36,014 nucleotides of DNA from Clostridia bacterium (GTDB lineage: Bacteria; Bacillota; Clostridia; Oscillospirales; Acutalibacteraceae): positions 1 to 36,014 of the forward strand of contig JAFYUI010000023.1 of the NCBI GenBank assembly GCA_017549565.1, in the 5' to 3' direction. The notes beneath the pieces were generated by a model. That model searched no databases. It was not told the origin of the DNA and saw nothing but the letters and a program-made list of their open reading frames with translations. Shown one piece after another: positions 8,190-15,676 of the stretch (position 1 is its first letter; the number at the start of each line of letters is the position of its first letter). A program made the position numbers and the translations under genes.

Positions 8190-9242
8190 ATGTTTACAAA
8201 TGATATTACTAAAAAGGTTGCAGTTGGCGATATTTTTATCGGTGGCGGTGCGCCAATAAGTGTTCAGTCAATGCTTTGCGCCGAAGCCCATGACATTAAG
8301 GGTAATGTTGAACAGGCGCTTCGTTTAGAAAAAGCGGGCTGCGACATTGTGCGTGTGACCGTGCCCGATACGGAAGCATTAAAAACTGTTGAAGCACTTA
8401 AAAAAGAAATTAAAATCCCCCTTGTTGCAGATATACATTTTGATTATCGCTTGGCTATTGAAAGTGTTGCCGCAGGGGTTGACAAGGTGCGTATAAACCC
8501 GGGTAATATCGGTGACGACAGCCGTGTTAAAGCGGTTGCCGATGCTTGTAAACAAGCGGGCGTGCCGATTAGAATTGGAGTAAATTCCGGCTCGCTTGAA
8601 AAGGAAATTTTGGCAAAATACGGCGGTGTAACCCCCGAAGCAATGGTGGAAAGCGGTCTTTACCACATTTCACTTTTAGAAAAGTTTGATTTTAATGATA
8701 TTGTCTTGTCTTTAAAATCATCCGACACCTTTAAAATGTATAAAGCATACGAATTGGCGGCAGAAAAATGCCCATACCCCTTGCACCTTGGTGTGACCGA
8801 AGCGGGTACTGAAAATATGGGTGTTATAAAATCGGCGGCGGGTATTGGCGGTTTGCTTCTTCGTGGCATAGGTAACACCCTTCGAATTTCTTTGACCGAT
8901 GACCCTGTAAAAGAGGTAGAAGCGGGCATTAAGCTGTTAAAGGCGATAGGTATTAGAAATGACGGAATAAAGCTTGTTTCTTGTCCCACCTGTGGCAGAA
9001 CACAAATTGATTTAATAAAAATTGCGGCGGATGCCGAAAAACGGCTTGCAAATGTTAATAAAAACCTTACCGTTGCTATAATGGGCTGCGTGGTAAACGG
9101 CCCGGGTGAAGCATCGGCGGCGGATATTGGCATTGCCGGCGGTAAGGGCTGCGGTGTGCTTTTCAAAAAGGGCGAAATTATTGCCAAATTGCCCGAAGAG
9201 CAGCTTTTGGATGCACTTATTGAGGAAATTGAAAAAATGTAA
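8190..9242 (+). CDS. ispG: 4-hydroxy-3-methylbut-2-en-1-yl diphosphate synthase (GcpE)
   Basis: Penultimate step of the MEP pathway, converting ME-cPP to HMBPP with a 4Fe-4S cluster. The C-terminal cluster motifs VSCPTCGRTQ and MGCVVNGPGEA provide three cysteines and the conserved Glu ligand. The N-terminal TIM barrel begins with GGGAPISVQSM and includes PLVADIHFDYRLA. About 350 residues, the two-domain bacterial form. ATG 8190 is preferred since AGGA sits 8 bases upstream; ATGs at 8181 and 8184 are alternatives. It occupies the place taken by proS in Bacillus. AAGGAG for polC follows directly after its stop. Confidence 0.96.
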   Translation: MFTNDITKKVAVGDIFIGGGAPISVQSMLCAEAHDIKGNVEQALRLEKAGCDIVRVTVPDTEALKTVEALKKEIKIPLVADIHFDYRLAIESVAAGVDKVRINPGNIGDDSRVKAVADACKQAGVPIRIGVNSGSLEKEILAKYGGVTPEAMVESGLYHISLLEKFDFNDIVLSLKSSDTFKMYKAYELAAEKCPYPLHLGVTEAGTENMGVIKSAAGIGGLLLRGIGNTLRISLTDDPVKEVEAGIKLLKAIGIRNDGIKLVSCPTCGRTQIDLIKIAADAEKRLANVNKNLTVAIMGCVVNGPGEASAADIGIAGGKGCGVLFKKGEIIAKLPEEQLLDALIEEIEKM

Positions 9243-9254
9243 GGAGATTTAAAA

Positions 9255-12200
9255 TTGGCTACCCCTTTGTTTTTGGATGTGTTTGGCGAATATTTTGGTG
9301 ACGATATAAAAAGCGATTTGTTGGCCGCTGTTATGTCAAAATGCAACCTTGATATTGAAAGCAGAACACTTTTGGTTTCTTTAAATTCTGATAAATACAT
9401 AAAACGGTCGGTTTTGGGGGAAATTTCAAACACCCTTAAAACCTATTTAAAGCTTACAAAATGCGAAATTGACATCTGCTTTTCGGCAGATGCATTTTGT
9501 GTTGCCGCTTGTGAAGATATAATAAACGAAATAAGGCAAAAAAGTGCGGTTTTAAACGGATATTTTAACGGTGCCGATTATGGTATAAACGGTGATGAAA
9601 TAACCATAACCTTAAAGCACGGCGGTTTTGAGAAAATTAAAAACAGCGACTTTGAAAAAATGTTTTTAAATATTTGTGGCAGTCGTTTTGGCAAAAAGTT
9701 TTCGGTTAAATTTGACGGACAGCTTAATGATGTTGAAATTGAAGCGCCAAAGCCGACAGGTAGCGCCGCACCAAAGCCACAGCCCAAAAAAGCCGATGAA
9801 AAACCGCAAATTAAGTTTGAAGCAAGAAAAGAAAAGCCCGAAAACGGCGTAGTTTATCTTGATAACCCCAAGCTTTTTTATGGCAGAAGAATTGATAACA
9901 ATGTAAAAAGAATGATTGATGTCACCCCCGATGATACAATGGTTTCCTGTTGGGGTGAGGTTTTTGGCCTTGAAACACGCAAAATCAACACCCGCCGCGG
10001 TGAAATGAATATTGTCAATTTTGCCGTTTCGGACTATACAAATTCTATCAGTGCATCGCTTTTTATTGATATAAATAAAATGGATGATATCAAAAACCTT
10101 AAAAACGGTAATTTCATCCTTATAAACGGTAGTTATGAATTTGATAATTATAAAAAAGAGCATATTATAAAGCCAACCGCAATGGCACTTTTGCAGCCCT
10201 ATTTTGAAATGGATGAATACGAGGGTGAAAAAAGAATCGAGCTTCATTGCCACACCAATATGTCGGACAAGGATGCCGTTTGCCCTGCCGAAGCGCTTAT
10301 TGAACAAGCGTATAAATGGGGGCACAAGGCAATTGCCATTACCGACCACGGTGTTGTACAGGCATACCCCGCTGCCGCAGGTGCGGTTAAGAAAATTCGA
10401 AAAGCGGGTGGCGATTTTAAGGTTATTTACGGTGTCGAGGGATATTTCGTTGATGACATAAACAACGATATAACAAATCTTGCACCTAAACAAATTAGAC
10501 GCTATCACCAAATCATTTTGGTTAAAAATATGGTTGGCCTTAAAAATCTTTACAAGCTTGTGTCGGATGCACATATAAACAATTTTAAAGGCAGACCGCT
10601 AACCCTTCGCAGTAAATTAGATGAGCTGCGTGAGGGACTTATTATCGGCTCGGCCTGTGAAGCGGGCGAGCTTTATCAGGCGATTTTTGAGGGTAAGCCC
10701 CACGAAGAGCTTTTAAGAATTGCAAGCTATTATGACTATCTTGAAATTCAACCGCTTGGCAATAACGACTTTATGGTTAGAAAATCGACCGAGCCGGATG
10801 AAAAGAATAAAAAGGGCGAGGTTATCCCTAACCCTTACCGCCATGTAACAAGCGTTGAAATGCTTAAAGCATACAACCGCAAGGTTGTTGAAATTGCGGA
10901 CGAGCTTCATAAACCTGTTGTCGCAACAGGGGATGTACACTTCCTTAAAAAGAGTGATGAAATCATCCGTAAAATTTTACTTGCGGGTCAAAATTATGAC
11001 GATTTCGACCACCAAGCACCGCTTTATCTTAAAACCACTGGGGAAATGCTTGACGATTTCTCATATTTCGGCGACAGAGCGTATGAATTTGTTGTGGAAA
11101 ATCCAAACAAAATCGCTGAAATGGTAAGTGATGATATTATCCCCGTTCCCGAAGAAAGCCACCCCCCTGTAATCGAGGGGTCGGATGATATGCTTCGTGA
11201 AATTTGTTGGGCAAACGCCCGCAAAAAATATGGCGAGGTTGTGCCCGAGGTTGTTGTAAAACGCCTTGAAAAAGAGCTTAACGCAATTATTTCCAACGGC
11301 TTTTCCATAATGTATATTTCGGCGCAAAAGCTGGTGGCGTTCAGCGAAGAAAACGGCTATCTTGTGGGATCGCGTGGTTCGGTTGGCTCATCCTTTGTTG
11401 CCACAATGGCAGGCATTTCAGAGGTTAACCCCCTACCACCGCACTATGTTTGCCCCGAATGTCAATATAGCGAATTTTTCTTAAAGGGCGAGGTTGGCTC
11501 GGGCTTTGATTTGCCCGAAAAGAAATGCCCACACTGTGATAAAATGTTAGTTCGCGACGGTCACGACATTCCGTTTGAAACCTTTTTGGGCTTTAAGGGT
11601 GATAAGGTGCCTGATATTGACCTTAACTTCTCGGACGAATTTCAAACCGAGGTACAACGCTATACCGAAGAGCTTTTTGGCAGCGAAAATGTGTTTAAAG
11701 CGGGTACAATTTCAACCATCGCCGAAAAAACCGCCTATGGTTTTGCAAAGGCGTATGCCGAAAAGAAGGGTATCACCCTTTCAAATGCTGAACTTGACCG
11801 TTTGGCAAAGAAACTTGAAAAAAGCAAAATCAAGGCGACAACAGGTCAGCACCCTGCGGGTATGATTGTTGTGCCAAGAAACGAAACAATTTACGATTTT
11901 TGCCCCATTCAATACCCCGCAAACAAGCCCGAAGCAGGGGTTACCACAACCCACTTCGACTTCCATTCGATTCACGATACAATTTTAAAGCTTGACGAAC
12001 TTGGTCATGTTGTTCCTACTACATATAAGTATTTAGAGGAATACACCGGCATACCTGTTGCCGATGTTTCAATGAGCGACCCCAAGATTTACAGCTTGTT
12101 TACTTCGACCGAGGCGCTTGGCGTCACACCCGAAGAAATCGATTCAAATACAGGTACTTATTGTATCCCCGAATTTGGTACATCCTTTGTTCGTGGTATG

Positions 12201-13061
12201 CTTGAAGACTGTAAACCTAAAAACTTTGCCGATTTACTTCAAATTTCAGGTCTTTCCCATGGTACTGATGTTTATCTTGGCAACGCCAAGGACTTAATCG
12301 ACAACGGCACCTGCACCATTTCGGAGGTTATCGGTACCCGTGACAATATTATGGTGTATTTAATACATCAGGGTATGGAAGAGGGGCGCGCCTTTAAAAT
12401 TACCGAAACCGTGCGTAAGGGTCTTATTGCAAAGGGTGCAGTTCCCAAAGAAGTTTGGGATGAAATGGCTGATGATATGCGCAAGGTAAATGTGCCCGAA
12501 TGGTATATTGACTCTTGCCGTAAAATTAAGTATATGTTCCCCAAAGCACACGCGGCGGCTTATGTTATCGGTGCTCTCAGACTTGCGTGGTACAAGGTTT
12601 ACTATCCGCTTGAATTTTACTGTGCATATTTCACCGCCCGCCCCGAAGATGTTGATGTTCCAACCCTTATGGGTGGCAAGGAAGCGGTGCGCCGTTATCT
12701 TCGTGATATTAAGGCAAAAGGAAAAGACGCCACCCAAAAAGAGCTTGATGTTTATGAAAATATGCTTATTTTTAATGAAATGTTCTCCCGCGGGCTTGAA
12801 ATATTGCCAATTGATATAAGCAAGTCACACGCTATGAAATATGTGCCCGAAAATGGCAAAATGCGTTTGCCGTTTGGCGCACTTTCGGGTGTTGGCGAAA
12901 AGGCGGCCTATGCAATTTATGAAGCTGCGCAGGCGGGCAACTATATTTCAAAGGAAGATTTTCAGTTAGAAGCGGGTGTTTCTAAAACAATTATTCAAAA
13001 TTTAAGCGATTTGGGTGCCTTTAAGGATTTACCCGAAACTAATCAAATTTCAATGTTTTAA
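9255..13061 (+). CDS. polC: DNA polymerase III alpha subunit, PolC type, lacking the exonuclease domain
   Basis: Gram-positive replicative polymerase, 1268 residues against about 1430-1450 usually. Order: N-terminal domain (~1-150), a Pro/Lys/Glu linker (~165-195), OB fold (~225-310), PHP domain from ELHCHTNMSDKDA (~329), zinc-finger CPECQ...CPHC (~730-765), palm with PDIDLNFS (D787, D789) and the third acid in LKLDELGH (D914), then fingers and duplicated helix-hairpin regions ending in NQISMF, like the NQLSLF end of Bacillus PolC. The 3'-5' exonuclease normally inserted in PHP is absent: YFVDD (~398-402) runs through about 14 residues into RYHQIILVKNMVGLKNLYKL. No DVETTGL-type motif occurs anywhere in the protein. 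GHDDPT reads GHVVPT and KRTTGQHPGG reads KATTGQHPAG. TTG start with AAGGAG 9 bases upstream. Last gene of the operon. Confidence 0.95.
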   Translation: MATPLFLDVFGEYFGDDIKSDLLAAVMSKCNLDIESRTLLVSLNSDKYIKRSVLGEISNTLKTYLKLTKCEIDICFSADAFCVAACEDIINEIRQKSAVLNGYFNGADYGINGDEITITLKHGGFEKIKNSDFEKMFLNICGSRFGKKFSVKFDGQLNDVEIEAPKPTGSAAPKPQPKKADEKPQIKFEARKEKPENGVVYLDNPKLFYGRRIDNNVKRMIDVTPDDTMVSCWGEVFGLETRKINTRRGEMNIVNFAVSDYTNSISASLFIDINKMDDIKNLKNGNFILINGSYEFDNYKKEHIIKPTAMALLQPYFEMDEYEGEKRIELHCHTNMSDKDAVCPAEALIEQAYKWGHKAIAITDHGVVQAYPAAAGAVKKIRKAGGDFKVIYGVEGYFVDDINNDITNLAPKQIRRYHQIILVKNMVGLKNLYKLVSDAHINNFKGRPLTLRSKLDELREGLIIGSACEAGELYQAIFEGKPHEELLRIASYYDYLEIQPLGNNDFMVRKSTEPDEKNKKGEVIPNPYRHVTSVEMLKAYNRKVVEIADELHKPVVATGDVHFLKKSDEIIRKILLAGQNYDDFDHQAPLYLKTTGEMLDDFSYFGDRAYEFVVENPNKIAEMVSDDIIPVPEESHPPVIEGSDDMLREICWANARKKYGEVVPEVVVKRLEKELNAIISNGFSIMYISAQKLVAFSEENGYLVGSRGSVGSSFVATMAGISEVNPLPPHYVCPECQYSEFFLKGEVGSGFDLPEKKCPHCDKMLVRDGHDIPFETFLGFKGDKVPDIDLNFSDEFQTEVQRYTEELFGSENVFKAGTISTIAEKTAYGFAKAYAEKKGITLSNAELDRLAKKLEKSKIKATTGQHPAGMIVVPRNETIYDFCPIQYPANKPEAGVTTTHFDFHSIHDTILKLDELGHVVPTTYKYLEEYTGIPVADVSMSDPKIYSLFTSTEALGVTPEEIDSNTGTYCIPEFGTSFVRGMLEDCKPKNFADLLQISGLSHGTDVYLGNAKDLIDNGTCTISEVIGTRDNIMVYLIHQGMEEGRAFKITETVRKGLIAKGAVPKEVWDEMADDMRKVNVPEWYIDSCRKIKYMFPKAHAAAYVIGALRLAWYKVYYPLEFYCAYFTARPEDVDVPTLMGGKEAVRRYLRDIKAKGKDATQKELDVYENMLIFNEMFSRGLEILPIDISKSHAMKYVPENGKMRLPFGALSGVGEKAAYAIYEAAQAGNYISKEDFQLEAGVSKTIIQNLSDLGAFKDLPETNQISMF

Positions 13062-13096
13062 TATATACATTATATAAATATATGTTAAATCGCACT

Positions 13097-13134
13097 AAAA
13101 CCAAGGTAAAACGGTTGTTTGCCTTGGTTTTTTT
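13097..13134 (+). terminator. Intrinsic terminator of the pyrH-polC operon
   Basis: AAAACCAAGG (13097-13106) pairs with CCTTGGTTTT (13122-13131), followed by more T residues. The loop region can extend the stem (AAAC with GTTT). Confidence 0.88.
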
Positions 13135-13175
13135 GTAATAATTTTTAAGAAAGTTGCAAAAATATTAAAAAAAGG

Positions 13176-13204
13176 TTGCAATTTTGTAACCTTTTTGTTA
13201 TAAT
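13176..13204 (+). promoter_or_regulatory. Sigma-A promoter for the M23 peptidase gene
   Basis: -35 TTGCAA (13176-13181), 17-base spacer, perfect -10 TATAAT (13199-13204). Transcription should begin near 13211. The long open frame's first TTG (13176) is therefore part of the -35 box and cannot be the translation start. Confidence 0.8.
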
Positions 13205-13232
13205 TGCTCTTGTAAATGTTACAAATTGTAAT
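13185..13232 (+). promoter_or_regulatory. Cluster of WalR-like TGTWAH boxes
   Basis: TGTAAC (13185-13190), five bases, TGTTAT (13196-13201) matches the published WalR/YycF consensus TGTWAH-N5-TGTWAH exactly and overlaps the -10 box. Three more hexamers follow: TGTAAA (13211), TGTTAC (13217) and TGTAAT (13227). A 13-bp near-perfect inverted repeat (AAAAAGGTTGCAA / TTGTAACCTTTTT) spans the -35 region. The position over the -10 suggests repression. The motif assignment is inference from pattern only. Confidence 0.5.
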
Positions 13233-13244
13233 TTTTTAAGAAAG

Positions 13245-14486
13245 GTGCTGACTTTTATTTTTAACAAACTTTGCGATAAACTACTCACAAAAGCGCAAAA
13301 TTTAATTAAGAACAATAAAGTGTTAGTAAAAATCACCTGCTTTGCATTAGTTATGACTTTAAGCTTTGTTATAAGCTTTGTTACTTGTGGAATTACTTTC
13401 GGCTTCAGCGTTATTTATAACGGTCAAAACATTGGTGTGGTTGAAGACACCGCTGTTTTTGCAGACGCTAAGGATTATATTATTGAAAACACCGAGCATC
13501 AAAAGGTTATAAATAATATTGACGATGCTTCCTTCCGTCTTACCTTTGCTTTAAAGGAAAACTTTTTGGGTGAAAAGCAGCTTGCAAATGCTATTGCTGA
13601 AAACACCGATGAAATTACCGAAACAAGCATTTTATATGTAAACGGCAAGCCAATGGCATTTATTAAGGCACAAAATGCTGAAAAAATGCTGGAAGATGCT
13701 CGTTGCCGTTATTATATTGAAGGTGCCGAAAATTCAGCCGAATTTATTGATGAAATCAAAATCGAAAAGGCATATTCTTACACACCCCGTGTGGATAGTG
13801 AAGAAAATGTTAAAAACATCATTTCAAATTTAAAGGTTAAAACCGTTTCAAAGGTTTCCTTTGAAGCTCCTATTGCTTTCTCAACAAAGGTTGTAAACAC
13901 CAGCTCACAATATGTGGGTTATTCAAAGGTTACTACCAAGGGCGTTGAAGGTCGTGCCGCTAAAACCGAATTGGTTGAAACTGTAAACGGCGCCGAAGCT
14001 TCACGCGAAACCCTTAAAAACGAGGTTTTGGTTCAGCCCGTTACACAGGTTGTTGTAAAGGGTACCGCTATAAATATGGCATCTGCCACCGAAAAAGCCG
14101 AAGCTGCTTCTAAGGGCTTTATTATGCCCCTTAAAACCTATGTTTATGTTTCTGCATATTGGGGTGACGGACGCAACCACAAGGCAATAGACTTTGCAGG
14201 CCACAGGGGTACAGCTTTATTTGCCGCAAAGGGTGGTGTTGTTACTTGCGCCGGATATCGTGGCAATTATGGATATTTGGTTGAAATCGACCACGGCGAC
14301 GGCTTCAAAACCCGTTATGCACATTGTAATGCACTTTGTGTAAAGGTTGGACAAACAGTAGCCCAAGGCCAGCAAATTGCAACAATGGGTAATACAGGCC
14401 GTTCAACAGGTGACCATTTGCATTTTGAAATACTTAAAAATGGCGTTGCAGTTAACCCTGCACCATATTTGCCAAAATTCAGATAA
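13245..14486 (+). CDS. Membrane-anchored G5/M23 peptidoglycan endopeptidase
   Basis: About 410 residues: a basic N-terminus, one membrane segment (VKITCFALVMTLSFVISFVT), an extracellular region of two similar ~90-residue stretches, a G5-type domain (~residues 205-285, ending PVTQVVVKGT), and a C-terminal M23/LytM peptidase. Zinc ligands are visible as NHKAIDFAG (H and D) and DHLHFEIL, with YAHCN between them. Such enzymes cut peptide cross-links in the cell wall outside the membrane. HxGID reads HKAID, a mild variant. The start is uncertain. No ATG is in frame after the promoter; GTG 13245 lies at the end of AAGAAAGG, and an ATT at 13257 would be better spaced. Single-gene unit with its own promoter and terminator, possibly WalR-controlled. 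Confidence 0.86.
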   Translation: MLTFIFNKLCDKLLTKAQNLIKNNKVLVKITCFALVMTLSFVISFVTCGITFGFSVIYNGQNIGVVEDTAVFADAKDYIIENTEHQKVINNIDDASFRLTFALKENFLGEKQLANAIAENTDEITETSILYVNGKPMAFIKAQNAEKMLEDARCRYYIEGAENSAEFIDEIKIEKAYSYTPRVDSEENVKNIISNLKVKTVSKVSFEAPIAFSTKVVNTSSQYVGYSKVTTKGVEGRAAKTELVETVNGAEASRETLKNEVLVQPVTQVVVKGTAINMASATEKAEAASKGFIMPLKTYVYVSAYWGDGRNHKAIDFAGHRGTALFAAKGGVVTCAGYRGNYGYLVEIDHGDGFKTRYAHCNALCVKVGQTVAQGQQIATMGNTGRSTGDHLHFEILKNGVAVNPAPYLPKFR

Positions 14487-14500
14487 ACATAATAAAAGCT

Positions 14501-14535
14501 ACAGCACCCTTGGTTAAAAGGGTGCTGTTTTTGTT
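14501..14535 (+). terminator. Intrinsic terminator of the M23 peptidase gene
   Basis: ACAGCACCCTT (14501-14511) pairs perfectly with AAGGGTGCTGT (14518-14528), followed by a T-rich run. Confidence 0.9.
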
Positions 14536-14553
14536 TTAAATTGCAAAAAAACC

Positions 14554-14582
14554 TTGACAAATGTGGTAAATTATACTATTAT
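14554..14582 (+). promoter_or_regulatory. Sigma-A promoter for the TAXI-TRAP operon
   Basis: -35 TTGACA (14554-14559), 17-base spacer, -10 TATTAT (14577-14582). GGAGG follows at 14602. Confidence 0.8.
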
Positions 14583-14614
14583 ACTTGTATACAATTATAA
14601 TGGAGGCAAAGAAA

Positions 14615-15589
14615 ATGAAAAAGATTTTACTCGCAGTATTGGCTATAATTTTAGTTTTCTCAATGGTTGCTTGCGGCGGTGCCACTGAAAATAAGGGTGC
14701 AAGCAAAATGGCAATGGGCACAGGTGGTCCACAAGGCACATATTACGCTTATGGCGGCATTCTTTCAAGATATATGAAAGATAACGCAGGTATTGCTGTT
14801 ACTGCTGTTTCTACCGGCGGTTCAAAAGCAAACATTCAAGGTATTGATATCGGCGACTATCAGTTAGGTACTGTTCAGTCTGACGTTATGCATTATGCTT
14901 ATACAGGTACTCGTTCTTTCGAAGAAGAAGGCAAGGTTGAAACCTTCCGCACAGTTGCAGGTCTTTATGCAGAAGCAGTTCAACTTGTTACCACCAACCC
15001 CAACATCAAAACCGTTGCTGACTTAAAGGGCAAAAAGGTTTCTATCGGCGCTCCCGGTTCGGGCGTTTACTTTAACGCTATCGATGTTTTATCAGCTGCC
15101 GGCCTTTCTGAAAGTGACATTAAAGCACAATATCAAGACTTCGGTCAAAGTGCTGACTCACTTAAAGACGGTAAAATTGATGCTGCGTTCGTTGTTGCAG
15201 GTGCTCCTACACCCGCTATTACCGAACTTTGCATGACCAATAACAAAGCTCGCATTGTTCCTATTGATGGCGCAATTGCTGAAAAACTTATGAAGGACAA
15301 CACCTTCTATTCAGTTTACAAAATCCCTGCAAAAACTTATGCTAATCAAGATGCCGATGTTACAACAGTTACCGTAAAAGCAACACTTATTGTAACTGCT
15401 GATGCTACCGAAGATGATGTTTATAATTTAACAAAGGCAATCTTTGACAATATCGATGCTATTACAAAGGAACACGCAAAGGGTGCAGAATTAAGTCTTG
15501 AAAATGCTACCGAAGGTCTTACTGTTCCTTTCCATGCAGGTGCTGCAAAATACTTTAAAGAAAAAAATATTGAAGTAACAACCAAATAA
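14615..15589 (+). CDS. TAXI-family TRAP transporter solute-binding lipoprotein
   Basis: A 324-residue extracytoplasmic binding protein. The N-terminus is a lipoprotein signal peptide ending in FSMVAC, with Cys20 the predicted lipidation site. The mature protein opens with MAMGTGGPQGTYYAYGG, the TAXI (TRAP-associated extracytoplasmic immunogenic) signature, followed by STGGSKANIQGID and a GKKVSIGAPGSGVYFNA block. TAXI proteins feed small organic acids or glutamate/glutamine-like ligands to a fused TRAP permease; the ligand cannot be predicted here. ATG 14615 is chosen because GGAGG lies 8 bases upstream and the signal peptide begins there. The fused permease follows across a hairpin. Confidence 0.92.
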   Translation: MKKILLAVLAIILVFSMVACGGATENKGASKMAMGTGGPQGTYYAYGGILSRYMKDNAGIAVTAVSTGGSKANIQGIDIGDYQLGTVQSDVMHYAYTGTRSFEEEGKVETFRTVAGLYAEAVQLVTTNPNIKTVADLKGKKVSIGAPGSGVYFNAIDVLSAAGLSESDIKAQYQDFGQSADSLKDGKIDAAFVVAGAPTPAITELCMTNNKARIVPIDGAIAEKLMKDNTFYSVYKIPAKTYANQDADVTTVTVKATLIVTADATEDDVYNLTKAIFDNIDAITKEHAKGAELSLENATEGLTVPFHAGAAKYFKEKNIEVTTK

Positions 15590-15616
15590 TTAACAGCGGT
15601 TAATTTTAAACAATGT

Positions 15617-15650
15617 AATAGCTGCGGCTTTACCGTCGCAGCTATTTTAG
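15617..15650 (+). terminator. Intergenic hairpin between TAXI binding protein and permease (weak terminator/stabiliser)
   Basis: AATAGCTGCG (15617-15626) pairs with CGCAGCTATT (15637-15646), with an inner CGG/CCG pairing. Only a short T run follows, so it is more likely to protect or partly terminate the upstream mRNA, giving more binding protein than permease. Confidence 0.6.
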
Positions 15651-15676
15651 TGTGTTTATGAAGGGTAGGATTTTAG

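Noticed and set aside
9666-10574. A 302-codon open frame on the minus strand
   Set aside because: It lies wholly antisense to polC, has no ribosome site or family motif, and its composition mirrors the polC codon pattern. The same holds for the minus-strand frames at 8660-9433 and 19145-20005 (antisense to ispG/polC and feoB).
13176-13244. TTG 13176 as the start of the M23 peptidase
   Set aside because: It coincides with the -35 box of a well-formed promoter whose transcript begins downstream of it.
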